Of a stretch of 51,116 bases of DNA, positions 10,294-21,413 are shown in pieces. The position numbers and the translations under genes were made by a program. The first letter of the stretch is position 1. Each line of letters starts with the position of its first letter. The notes under the pieces are model-generated. The model was given only the letters and a program-made list of their open reading frames with translations, had not been told where the DNA came from and made no database searches. The DNA is from Chromera velia (taxonomy: Eukaryota; Sar; Chromeraceae): NCBI GenBank assembly GCA_018398765.1, contig JAHBMJ010004305.1:30681-81796 (forward strand), read 5' to 3'.

Positions 10294-12374
10294 GACGCCC
10301 TCCCAAAAAAGGAACACTCGCGGACTTGCAGTCAGAGGTTCGCAATGGTACGTCCTTCTGCTCCTACGTAGTGTATCTAGTGCCTCCTTCTCTCTTATCT
10401 TCTGACCAGTCTATTATTTTTTTTTTGCTCACCGAAGGAACAGGACAAAGCGCTAAGCAGAAGTCTCTTTCGTGTGCGTTTGTTCAAGCTGAGGCTTGTG
10501 TATGAATACTGCCGACTTGATCATCAACGTTTTCAGTGCATTGTCAGAATTTGTCAGATAGTGTGCTCATGTGTACTCAGAGAAGTTTTTTCGATCCGTG
10601 TGCGTCGCCGGCGGGGTCGGTCGGATTTTCGATTTTCGGGCGGCCCGGCCGCGGGCCGCGGCGGCTTTCATGCACTGCATCACCATGGTACATGGTTTTG
10701 TATGCCTCGCTCAGCGTAGCTGAGTATAGCTGAGGGTGTATGAAGGTGCCTGAGGGACATATCGCATGAGACAGCAGGGGGATTGACGGCTGCCTAAGCG
10801 CCGGAGGAGGATTCTTGGAGGAAGGCGACTGGGTATCTGATAGTACCTGGACCTCCCTGAACCTGGCTACCACTTGAAAGTTCAAACCACATTTTTGGAT
10901 AAGCCTGAAAGTCCGCGCCACAGGCGCGGATCATTTACGGTATCTTGAAAGCCAAAGCCGCATACCTGGACGGTGTATTGACTATCTACGTCGTAAGCGT
11001 GGATAGTCTCTTGAAAAATGATGCCGCAGATACAGATTATCTTGATTATATTTTTTTAAGTGGCACTTAGGTTGATAATAGCACTCCGGTGGGTAGGAAA
11101 GGCTTTAAAAGAGACAAGAAACGAAGCGGTCGGGCAAATAATCCTCACATGCCTGAGAGAGGGGGTAGAAAATGAAATGGGGGGGGGGAGAGGAATGTAT
11201 CCTTCTCATCTTTTCCCTCATCTGAAGCAATGTGCACAGGCACTTATGAAGCGTGGCCGAAGGCTCGCATTTGTATAGTGCAGGGTACAGACGGGAGCAA
11301 TCCACTATCTTTAGTTAAGGTCTGGGGAGGCGTGAGTTAGGCAGAGCAAGCTAGAACCCTTTATCTCTTAACACACAGTGCGTTTCACATAAGATAGCGG
11401 GCGGCGGAGCCTACCGCGCGCAGCACTGTAAGGCCGGGGCACGCCGCTATGTTAGCGGCCCCGCAAAGCATGCATATGCACGCAAAGCAATGAAATTGGC
11501 AATCTCTAAAAAATAGAGTCGCTCCAAGGTTTCAAAAACGGCAAATCAGTTCAAGTCAAGGAGAGACTTCGTGGGGTTTGTTTGCACCAGGCGGCCTACT
11601 CATTCAAATATTTTTCAAGCCATACGAACTTGGGCCCTCTTCATCTGGCTTCGCGGTCCATAGGTATTTCCTTTTACCCTCCCTCTCCACCCTATATGTT
11701 TTGACGATTGTTGCAGACATATATACCAAAGGTCTTGTTTATTGGTAGTTCTACTAATAAGGCTCTGGTGATAACCATATAACTAAAATATGTTAAACCT
11801 ATACTAGTAGTACCCCAACTCTATTCTTAGCTCTATTCCCCCTTTACACCGAGCTTACACGAGGTAGGCTGTAAAGGTCCGAATATGAATTAAACATTAG
11901 GGGGTATATTACAGTCGCCTAAGGACCGCCAATAAGATAGAGATGTCAGCGATTGCTATACAGCAACGGAGCCTTGGGAGGAAACAGGGTCGAGTCGCTC
12001 TGGGCTACTCACAACTGTTTCAGCGGCTCACGCACCCAGTCTTCCATACGCAGGGCGCCTCTGTATAATAGACTAACATCCTTCTTATAGTCCCTTCTTC
12101 TCTCCTTACCTCCTTCTCACAAAGTAGATAAGGATAAACGACTGCATAAAAATTATTACCCCTAGGCTATTAGCCTAGGTTAGCAATATACTCCTTCCTC
12201 GGAGACGAGGAAGTCTCCAGATACAACTAAACAGTGGTAACTGCTTAAATCTGTGCTACACAGATAGAGGAATGCACCCTTTTATAAAAAAAAGACTAAA
12301 AGGAAGCGCAGCATAAAGAGGAACACAGATAGTTAACGATAGTTAACGAGAGAGGAGACGGGATAGAGAGATGA
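10294..12374. other. Non-coding region rich in short perfect hairpins
   Basis: No gene is visible. Short perfect inverted repeats recur: TCCGCGCC-ACA-GGCGCGGA near 10913-10931, GACTATC/GATAGTC near 10980-11008, TTGCT-ATAC-AGCAA near 11953-11967, CCTAGGCT-ATT-AGCCTAGG near 12161-12179, and CTTCCTCG-GAGA-CGAGGAAG near 12193-12212. The part near 10620-10665 is very GC-rich. It may be the 5' part of a decayed transposon or inserted organellar DNA. Neither could be shown. Confidence 0.4.
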
Positions 12375-13223
12375 CTGCTGAAGCGAATAAAAAATGAGCT
12401 AGACGAGAAAAAGAGAGAGACGTTTGCACATAGAATAGAAAGAAACATAAGAGAGAAGAACAGTCAGGAGAAGGCAGAACTGACAAGAGTGATGATGGCT
12501 GACGTGCACAGAAAGGTCTCAAACGGAAACCGTCTCCACTTTTCTTTGTTTGAAGACAGAGCAGGTAGAAAGGTTGGCTCGACAATGAAAATAGACAGAA
12601 AGAGAATAGGGAGAGCCCCTTTTTACTATACGAGAGTGGCACCGCGATCGGAACACAGGAGGAGAGCAACATGTAGGGTGGGAGACAGGGCTATGGCTGC
12701 GACTCAGGAAAAAATTCTGGTAAGGGAAGGAGAGAAGGTGCCGTTACAGAAAAGGACGTGCCAGTTCTGTCGAGGATGGTTGGGAATCAAGGTAGTGGAA
12801 GACAAAATCCATCTGGTAACAGAATGTCCTGTTTTTAATAGAGAGAGAGCAGAGATGTTCAGGAAGATAGAAGAGAAATGGGACAATAAGATGGAAAAAA
12901 GAGCCAGAAAGGCAGCCACAGAAAGAGAGGGGCTCAACAGAGAAGAGGGAAAAAGAGATAACTCGACACTTTTCTGCTTTCTGTTGAATGAATGTCATAC
13001 CACAGTAGATAAGTTTTTGGGATGAGCGTTATTCAGACGGAGGGTGTTTGAGGAGTGTCCAGGATGGTACAGATATATAGAGGGAGACGCTCTGGCGGCC
13101 AGACATGCAGGAATCACCGGAAAGCAGCAGGCGATCGAGAGACTAACAAAAGAATATGAGGAGACGATTGATAACTTAGAGACGACCGAAGCAGCATTAG
13201 GGTGGGGAAGGAGGGAGCTGTAG
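12375..13223 (+). pseudogene. 3' end of a non-LTR (LINE-type) retrotransposon ORF2
   Basis: The frame is open from 12375 to a TGA at 13023-13025 and continues in the same frame to a TAG at 13221-13223. The C-terminal half reads RTCQFC...VVEDKIHLVTECPVFNRERAEMF. This C-x2-C...H-x4-C arrangement with CP and a following Arg is the cysteine finger found after the reverse transcriptase in many LINE ORF2 proteins. The upstream part (LTRVMMADVHRKVSNGN) has the usual basic, helical linker character. No reverse transcriptase core lies upstream, so the copy is 5' truncated, as LINE insertions commonly are. The tail region ends in ATCAATCAACCAATCAATCAA at about 13488-13510, like a short-repeat LINE 3' end. 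Confidence 0.65.
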
Positions 13224-14796
13224 AAGAAGATTAATAAAGCGAACAAGAAGAGCGAGGAAGCCCAAATCGCATGCCATTCAAAGTTTCAGATCGATTTTCA
13301 GGCCGGAAAGCCAACACGGATCCAGAGCCGTGGCTCGAACAACGAACAATTATGCAGCAGCGGCCAGGGTAACAAACTCTGGCGGGCCTCGAGGACGGGG
13401 TCTGATACCCCAGCTTAGGCTGGGGAACGCCCCGCCCTGCTAGCTCTGGCGACAGATAGACATAGCGGGAAGGCCCTAGGGCAGAACATATCAATCAACC
13501 AATCAATCAAATCAGGTTCAAGGAGGTTAGTACCCGATCGTACCAGACAATCTAGTCCAATAATGTCTAACAGTCAAGTTCATCCGAACTTCATCGACAG
13601 ATGTAGTCTCCAGTAGTTTCACTAAGTTTAACTATATAACTTTGATATCAAACATAGCTTAACACAGCTTAATGATTAAATTCTAATAAATTTTAACTCT
13701 CCCAAACTTTACTCTAATTCTTAAGCCAGTTCCTAACTTTGAATCCTAAGTCTTTGCAAGACAGTCTAAGTCAGTCTTCACCGGTGGCTATTGATGATCA
13801 GCTCATGATACGTACTTGATAATATTGATGATATTCAGCTGATCCTGACTATCAATTACCATTAATCATAAGGAGTGATATACAGTGATTAGTAGTGATT
13901 AGCAGTAATCATTAACTACTATTAACCACCAACCAAAATCACACTTTCTATGATTAGCAGTAATCATCAATCAGTTGATAACCACCGACCAAAACTGGGA
14001 CCAAAATCATACTTTCTATTAAAAAGTTTCTAAGTACAATTTACAATATACAAATCTAATTGTAGACGCAGTTATAGACTGCGTCATGCAATTTCAACAT
14101 TGTTTTATCTACTGTTTTACTAGGTGTTTTATTCCATATTTTGTTTTAGTCTCGATATTATAATGAATAAAAGAGATCGAATTATATTTGTTCTGACGTT
14201 ACAGTGACGTAAAGCATTCATCCGCTGCAGGCGGGGAGCAGGAGAGTGAAAAGGGCCCACGGCAGTCACCAACCCAACACGCAACCCGAAATACATGCAC
14301 CGACAACACAGCACGTCATCAAGTCTCTAATTCTTCTTCACACCTTTGTACGTGCAGTACCACACACATGCCCTCCCTTAACATGGATTTAGTAAGACGA
14401 AACGACGCGTTGATTCATCAAACACACACGGAAAAACGTTCACGGCATCCTCGCGGAAAATCCCCAAAACCCACTTCAATCACTCATCTGAGAGAAAGCA
14501 TCGGATTCTGTACTTGAATACCGAAGGGATCCACGCGCATGCAACTACACCATGAATGCACCACGGCACAGCGAGAGACAGACACAAGGATTACACGAAA
14601 GAAACAAACAGAACACCACGCCTACATGGAGACACACACTTTCGACCGATGAATGCTCTGGACCCTCTTCACTGCCTAAACTCTCCCGAAGAATACTGCA
14701 GCATCACTCTCTCATTCATTCTCTCATTCATTCACCCATCTCTTTTTTCCTCTGCGTTCTGGCCTTTTACTCTCTCACAAAAGAGACAACACGAAA
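13224..14796. other. LINE 3' tail and AT-rich intergenic DNA with a local direct duplication
   Basis: The LINE 3' untranslated part runs to about 13515. Beyond it the DNA is AT-rich. A sequence containing ATTAGCAGTAATCAT and ACCACC(A/G)ACCAAAA...ACTTTCTAT occurs twice in tandem between about 13888 and 14020. A perfect hairpin GACGCAGT-TATAG-ACTGCGTC sits at about 14065-14085. No gene is supported between 14130 and 14796, which is the 3' flank of the next minus-strand gene. Confidence 0.45.
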
Positions 14797-16344
14797 TTAC
14801 GAAAAGATGTCATCCTCCAAAATGAGAGGCTCAGCTGTGTTTGAAATTCCCAGCTCTTCAAGAAACTCTGCATCCAGAACAGTAACCCCCCCTCTCTCTG
14901 CCTCAGTCTCATAAGTCCACCTTCCTGCAGAGTCAGGTGACTCCTTCTCCATCACCTCGGTCGAGTTTGCCCTCTCCACCTGCGCCTCTGAGATGAGACG
15001 GAGGAAGGAGCGCTTCACCAAAGACTCGGAAAGATCGCTCTTCCCAGGCGAGCAAACCTCACCATCCTGGTCACCTGCCGGAAGAGGAGTGGGCACAGCG
15101 GTGGGAGCAGGGGCACCCTGCTGCTGCTGCTGCTGCAACTGCTGCTGCTTGCGCTCTGACTTCATCCTTCTGGCGGCTGGCACTCTTTTGATTCCAGGGG
15201 CAGTGGGGGGTGCAGGGGGAGAAAGAGAGTCGAGGGACGATGCAGTGGACATGTCTGCCTCAAAGCTCTCATCGTCAAATTCTCCCTGGTGCACAGCCAC
15301 GGCACCGGAATCGGGCTTGGAAGGCTTCCCTGGTGTCGTGTACACGAAACCAATGGAGACGTCCTCCTCGGGCTCCGTCTCCTCTGCCATCTTCTTTTCC
15401 TTCTCTGCTCTCTTCTGCTTGTTGGAGACAGAACTCTCCCCCTTCTCCTTCTTCACCCTCTCCTTGACTTCGACGGGGGAAGCTGCAGTCTCTGCTGACC
15501 CCGTCTCGCTCTCCTTTGCCTCAACGCCTTCCTTCTTCTTCTTTGACACCCCACAGCACAGCATCTTTGCAAAGGTCTCCCCAATGCAGGTAAAGGGGTT
15601 CGCGCTGTTTCGTCTCTTCTGCTGCGTCTCTGTCTTCTCCTTCTCTGAAGTAGGCGAGGCGGGGAGAGAAGAAGTACGGGGAACGGCAACGTCAACCCTG
15701 GTGGTGGTCTGCGTGCGTCGGACTGCCGGTGTAGGCTCCCGGTCCCTCCTACCCCTGCTGGACTGCATCGACTGTGAAGATGACACCCCGCTGTCATCAT
15801 CTCTGTCTCTGTTCCGAGACGACTTTCCCCCCTCCAGTGCTGCTGCGATGCTCTTCGATCTGTTCTTGCTCATTCGCTTCTTGGAATCCCTGAAGGACTG
15901 GTTGGAACTGGAACGCTCTCCCTTGTCGTCTTCGGAACGACGGCGCGAAGAACGACGGGAGGAAGAGGAACGCCCACCAGAGGGTGTGGCATCATCCCAA
16001 GGACTGAAGGCATCAGAGTTTTTGTCGCGTTGAGACGGGGTGCCTGATCGGGACCTTGACCTGCGCTTCTTCCTCTCAATGCTCACATTTCCCGCACTGT
16101 ACACAAAAGAGTCGTCTGCAGACCTGGACCTTGCGCTCTGCCTCATGTGCGTCCGACGCACAGAGCGCTCCCCTCCCATTTGGCACATAGCATCAGGATC
16201 GTCTTCGTTCTCTGCCTCATAGATGACAGGAAGGGAATTCCTTCTCTCCAAGTAACTCTCAGGAAGAGGGGGGGGATTCAAAGCACTGCCAAGAAGAGTT
16301 CTGAGGGTCTGAACGGGAACATCGTCAGTGGTTCGGGCAGGCAT
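14797..16344 (-). CDS. Disordered, Ser/Arg/Lys/Glu-rich protein of 515 residues, single exon
   Basis: One uninterrupted frame starts at the ATG on 16344 (MPARTTDDVP). In-frame codons upstream contain no other ATG. It is the only long single-exon gene in the window. Composition is low-complexity and probably mostly disordered: an RS-like basic stretch (KKRRSRSRSG), Ser/Arg blocks, a run of Lys/Glu, and a Gln-rich tract near residues 400-409. Two short ordered-looking pieces stand out. One is NPFTCIGETFAKMLCCGV followed by KKKK near residues 250-270, a Cys-Cys pair next to a basic patch that could be S-acylated for membrane attachment (inference). The other is the acidic, hydrophobic C-terminus (AEFLEELGIS...LILEDDIF). 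No enzyme motif is visible and I do not recognise the family. It lies head-to-head with the J-domain gene. Confidence 0.72.
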   Translation of the reverse strand: MPARTTDDVPVQTLRTLLGSALNPPPLPESYLERRNSLPVIYEAENEDDPDAMCQMGGERSVRRTHMRQSARSRSADDSFVYSAGNVSIERKKRRSRSRSGTPSQRDKNSDAFSPWDDATPSGGRSSSSRRSSRRRSEDDKGERSSSNQSFRDSKKRMSKNRSKSIAAALEGGKSSRNRDRDDDSGVSSSQSMQSSRGRRDREPTPAVRRTQTTTRVDVAVPRTSSLPASPTSEKEKTETQQKRRNSANPFTCIGETFAKMLCCGVSKKKKEGVEAKESETGSAETAASPVEVKERVKKEKGESSVSNKQKRAEKEKKMAEETEPEEDVSIGFVYTTPGKPSKPDSGAVAVHQGEFDDESFEADMSTASSLDSLSPPAPPTAPGIKRVPAARRMKSERKQQQLQQQQQQGAPAPTAVPTPLPAGDQDGEVCSPGKSDLSESLVKRSFLRLISEAQVERANSTEVMEKESPDSAGRWTYETEAERGGVTVLDAEFLEELGISNTAEPLILEDDIFS

Positions 16345-16982
16345 CGTGAAGCAATTCGGTGAACAACTGTTGTTAGAGTCAGTGAACAAAAGACACCCCG
16401 CGCGGTTTCGGTTTCACTCCCGACCCGAAGGCCAGTGCACGGACGGTATTGCTTCAGACGAATCGATAAGGTTGGAAGTGATACACGCAATACAGGGTTT
16501 TGTATAGTGTCGGAAAGGGTACTCACACTACCTGGAATTAAGACAAGAATGCATGTGATAGTTGTTACTGGTAATTGAAGATTTAAAAAATCGGTTTTTT
16601 TTGAACAGCCGATTTTCGTGAAAACGCGACATCAGCAGCCTTCGAACGCGCGGCCCCGGAAAGCGCGTCCATGCGCATGCATGCAGGCATAAAGTTTTTA
16701 AGTGCCCCTCCAATTAAGTGTCTGTTTTCCGGGGCCACGTACACACAACGTCGCTTTGTGGGCCGGTCCCGACATCACTGAGTTTGAGTGGCCCCCATGC
16801 CGTCTCCCCCAAAACATCGTCTCCTTGGTGTTCCTTTCTCTTTCTCGATACCGTAGCTGCGTCAGACAGGGTCAATTTGCATCACTCTTCATCTTCATAA
16901 GAGGGTAGAGCAGGCTTCACCGAAGATGACGCGGCAATTGATCGCCCACTCCCTCGTTGCGGGGTGTGGCGTGAGGGCGTGC
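16345..16982. promoter_or_regulatory. Divergent intergenic (likely bidirectional promoter) region
   Basis: About 640 bp separate the two divergent start codons. It contains an imperfect inverted repeat AAATCGG/CCGATTT at about 16586-16616 and a GC-rich stretch rich in GCGC and CATGCATGCA near 16640-16690. No TATA box can be assigned with confidence. Function as a shared promoter is inferred from gene layout only. Confidence 0.35.
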
Positions 16983-18386
16983 ATGACTTTCGAGCAAAAG
17001 TTTCCGAGATTGGGTCAGTCCGTGGGTGTAGTGGTCTGCTTCGCCTCGCCGCGCGTCCCTGGCCGCTTTCATTTAGTTCCTATGTTTGCATGCATGTCTG
17101 TGCAGCGAAAGTGGTCGCTCTCCTTCTGGTTCTTTCTTTGGCATACAGAGAGGTCGGTTAGATCGGCAGGAGACGGGCGGTCTTGTGTTTCTTGGATTTT
17201 GCTTCCGTTTTCTGGCTGAGCATCTCTGCAGCCCCTACGCCCTGCTTTCTCTTTCCCCTCCCTCCTGTCTATGTCTGTGTGTCTCTTGATGCGTGCGTAC
17301 CTTTGGACACCTGGGTGTAAGCCCTCTGTGTGTGTGTGTGTGTGAGTGTGCAGTATGTGTCCCGGCCCCCGAACTTCTTTGAGATCCTGGAAGTCGACTA
17401 CGAGGCGGGGCCGACAGAACTGAAGACGGCCTACAGGGCGGCTGCCAAGAAGGCACACCCTGTAAGTGAGAGTGGACCTAAGTGAACAAATTGATCCATT
17501 CCACTTGTCTCTCCTTCCTATCTCACCCTCCTGCCTACTCTTCTATTTTGTTGCTTGTCAGGTCTATCCATCCTCTTGCACATCCGTACATCCATCCGTT
17601 TGATCACCTCATGAAGGAAGGCTTTTCCCGACAACTGCCTGCCTGCCTGCATCCAAAAACAAACGATGAGAAAATCAATGGCTGGATAGCTGACTAAATG
17701 AACGAATCGAATGAGTGACTGCAGGACAAGAATCTGGACGGTGATGATGCTGTGGACGATTTTCTTGAGATCAAGAAGGTCAGTCAGCGAAGAGAAGGAA
17801 AGGGAGCCGCGCAAAAATACACAGAGGCAGACACAAGAAGAATGGGGGGGTGGGAGTTTGTCCCGCCCGCCCCCAGGCTTCTTTTTCTTAGACGTGTTTC
17901 AGAGACACATGCACGTAGATGCACCTATAATGCGCTCATCTATTTCTTCGGTTCTTTCCCACTGTGCATAATGGCCGTCCACGGACCTTCCCTTCGCTGT
18001 TGCTGCAGACTCTCGTGCGTGCCTGTACTCTTGCGAAAGTAATTTTTTTGATTGACTGACAGTTTTTTTTTTTGCTTCCATGGGCTAATCTGATCCATTT
18101 CTTTGTTTCTCTCACTCTGCTCACCATCTTTCTATCTGCCTTTCTGTTGCAGGCCCATGACGTTCTGTCTCATGAGGAAGCCCGCAGCACTTATGCGCGG
18201 TTTGGAGACTTCGGAGAGGGTCTGTTCGTTTTTTGGAAGGTTTTTCTTTCTGTTTTTCTTTTTTTACTTGATTTTCTGTTGTGGGTCTTTCCCCTCATCA
18301 ACCGACGTGTTTCTTCGGGTGAATTTTGCTTCCTTCATTTTTCCTGTGAGTGTGAAGGGTAAGCCGTAGGGCTCTTCCCTCCCTCC

Positions 18387-18432
<46 letters not shown>

Positions 18433-20673
18433 CCAATCTTTTAGACGGAGTGCCTCTCTCTGTGGACGTATGTCTATCTATTTACCTCTCTCCCTCACCC
18501 TCTCCCTCTGTGTGTGTGAGGGTGGGTGTGTGAGTGTGTGTGTGTGTGTGATCGTTTTGTCTGTGGGTGCTTTCCGGCAGTCTCCACCTATCCATTCTTC
18601 TTCGCATCCTTTCTTCCTTCCTCCTCTCCCCCCTGCCTGCAGAGAGAGTGGCGAAGCTGACTCCCACCGACGTTGTCTGTCACACCCTCGTCTTCTGGGG
18701 CATGGCGGCAGTTATCGGGGGCCTCCTGACGCTCCCCCGGCCGTATAGAGAGGCGCGGCAGTACCTCCTTGTGTACATCCTCGTGTGCGCGTGCGGGGAG
18801 ATGCACTTGAGGTTCACAGAGGACCCTGTGTTGGAGTTTGTGCCGCAGTTCGGGTCTCTTTTGGCGTTTGAGAAAGTGGAGGTGGGTTCGTGTTCTCTGC
18901 TTTTCGTGGTTTCGTTTGTCTTTGTGCCTCACTTTCGGTCGGACGTTTTTCTTGGGTTGAAGAAGAGACAGAGAATCGGACGTCAGAATAGGGTTCTGTT
19001 GCCTATCTTCTTCAGTACTTGCCTTTTTTTGTGACAGCAGCAGTTATCGCTTTTCTACTGCGGAAGATCTGAAAGTGATTGTCGAGCGTCGAGCAGAAGA
19101 TTTTTCGGTTCCACCGAATGCATTGCACAAGTCATCAACTGGTCTCTTAAAGAAAAGCCGGGTGTAAATTGCACTACAACGAAAAAAAAACAAAAAGAGC
19201 AGAGAACCCTTTTTCCTTGTTCCTTTCTGGTGTTTCGCCTTTTTCTGTGATTTTGGTATCCTTACGCGTATTCGTACATGCGGGCTGTCTGTGCTTACAC
19301 TTGGACGCCGTGATTGTCTTTTCTTTTTCCATACCACCCACGTACGTACTTGCCTTTTCTTGCGCCGTCTTCAGCAGGTGTCTTCAGCATGCATGTGTTT
19401 CAGTCTGTATGCATGTAGTTTTCCATCGTCACTGTGCATATTTCTCTTGGTGCTGCATGCAGACGCTTCGACGTCTATTCCCTGCCGTCCTGGGCGCGTG
19501 CGCTCTCCTCTCGTACATCGTGTACGGGTGTCACATGGAGACGCTGACCTACCTGCTCAGGAACGTGCAGGAGAGCAACAACCTGATCATCAGAAAAGCA
19601 ACTGAAGCGCAGGAGAAACTCGGTCGGTCCGACTATGGGTAGACAGATAGATAGAGAAGCAGAATCGTCCAGGCAGGTGCAGAAAGAGGGACAAGACGGG
19701 AGTTCTTTGTTTTTTTTTGTTGGGAAGACAAACAAGTTGAGGGCTGGGGAGACAGACACAGTGGTACAGGTTCATTTGAGTGAACTAATTTTAGTTGCTG
19801 GTAGATTAAAAAATGAACACCAGGGAAGCTTTAATGCACGGGGAAGTCGTGGCCCGAAAACAGAAAGCCATCTGAAGAAAAAGAAAAACAGTATTTTCCT
19901 GTTTTGTCGGCTTCTTCCCCTGTTAACGAAACAGATGTGAGCAACCGTTCAGCGCTCCTCCTTTCTTTTCTCGTGCTCCGTTCTGTAGCCTCCAGATAGT
20001 TCAGCCTTCTCTGTGAGTGATGACTATCACTATCTTGCTGCGCTTCTCATTGCGTCTGGTTGGGAGTGTGGGGTGCGAGGCCCAGTACCTGAAGATATCG
20101 TCATCGTATTGTTTCGTCTCTCTCTTTCTCTTTCTGTGCAGCTGGGGGATCCGCTGCGGGCGCCCTTGGGGGTCCTTCGGGTCGCCCCTCCTCTGGGAAG
20201 GAGAGGGGTGGTGGGGGAGGGGGGCGTGTGATGATTCGCTCTGCTGCGGTTGGTCTTGCATTGTATGTTCAGCAGTTGTTTTCTTCGTTCGTCGACTGTC
20301 ATCTCCCTTTCCATAATTTACTTGCTTTGTTTCTCCTTGTTGCTCCGCCCCTCTCTCTTTCTCTCTCTCTCTCGCGCGCGCGTGTGTGTGTGTGTGCGTG
20401 CGTGTGTGCGACTCTACCCCTCTTTTTTTCTCTTTCTGGAGAAGCTTGCACGTGAATTGCGACAGAAAGACAAGGGGAACAATCCGTTTCTTGACTGCCT
20501 TCAACGTTGTTCGTTTGCAGCAAGAAATCCAGATGGTGGCGTCGGGACAGAAGCAGCTCGGGGAGGAGCACTCGAAGGAACCTGTCGCACTCTTCACAGA
20601 GCTCCTTTTGTCTCTGGACTCGGATCAGAGGAAGGTCCTCAAGGAGAGGTTCATCTCCAGAGTGAGTCGGGAT

Positions 20674-20741
<68 letters not shown>

Positions 20742-20763
20742 TGTGTCTTTCTCTCTCTCTCTC

Positions 20764-20803
<40 letters not shown>

Positions 20804-20826
20804 CCTCTCTCTGTCTTCCCTCTCTC

Positions 20827-20865
<39 letters not shown>

Positions 20866-20880
20866 CTCTCTATTTCTCTC

Positions 20881-20916
<36 letters not shown>

Positions 20917-21146
20917 GGTGTGTGTGTGTGTGTGTTTGTGTGTGTGTGTCATCAGCGCAGGTCTTGGAGGAGAGATTTATCGCCACAACCATCCCCTCTC
21001 TCCCACCCGCCATCTCTCTCTCTGTCTGTCTCGCTCTGATTTGCATGCCTTCTTTCTGAACTGGCCGCATATATGTGGGCCGATGGCGATGACGTATGAC
21101 GACGACTATTCTTGAGGACCGCGAATCAAGACGCTGTGTATATCGA

Positions 21147-21185
<39 letters not shown>

Positions 21186-21384
21186 CTGAATGCAGATCGA
21201 CCAGATTCACAAAAACCGTTTGGAGGCAGCAAGCAGGGGGGCACAAGGCGATTCCTCCTCTCAACCCGCAGGGAGCGGGGTTGGGGAAGGAGCCACTGCA
21301 TCGTCTTCCTCTGTGGGAGGAGGGGGTGTTGCTGCTGCTGCTTCAAGTGGAGGCGAATCTGGAGGACTCAGGAAGCGGCGATGA
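16983..21384 (+). CDS. J-domain (Hsp40/DnaJ) membrane protein, probably ER
   Basis: Ten exons (16983-17013, 17106-17152, 17354-17461, 17725-17778, 18153-18219, 18643-18881, 19463-19622, 20142-20290, 20521-20661, 21196-21384) join in phase to 394 residues. A short hydrophobic segment (KVVALLLVLSLAY, residues 12-24) acts as signal or anchor. A J domain follows (about residues 28-100): FFEILEVDYEAGPTELKTAY, then an HPD motif at residues 61-63 that spans an exon junction, then FLEIKKAHDVLSHEEAR. HPD stimulates Hsp70 ATPase. Three hydrophobic segments follow (about 113-131, 142-160, 187-207), then a charged region and a Gly/Ser/Ala-rich tail ending LRKRR. The order signal-J-membrane resembles ER J-proteins such as Erj5 or DNAJC25, so the J domain would face the lumen and recruit BiP (inference). 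The exact orthologue is unknown. The exon 8 donor (gtcgac) is the weakest. Confidence 0.8.
20676..20950. repeat. Intronic (CT)n and (GT)n tracts
   Basis: Alternating CT and TG dinucleotide blocks fill most of the last intron of the J-domain gene. A second (GT)n block lies at 21148-21181, just upstream of the final acceptor. Confidence 0.9.
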
Positions 21385-21413
21385 GTGTATAACTAATGAT
21401 GGAAAATCATAGA

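Noticed and set aside
14993-16033. 346-codon plus-strand frame
   Set aside because: Antisense shadow of the 515-residue single-exon gene; its Ser/Phe-rich composition is the complement of Glu/Lys/Arg/Ser codons.
20250-21059. Long frames of Ser-Leu and Cys-Val repeats
   Set aside because: Translations of (CT)n and (GT)n microsatellites inside an intron; similar frames near 6100-6400, 33050-33400, 47770-47900 and 49150-49400 were dismissed for the same reason.
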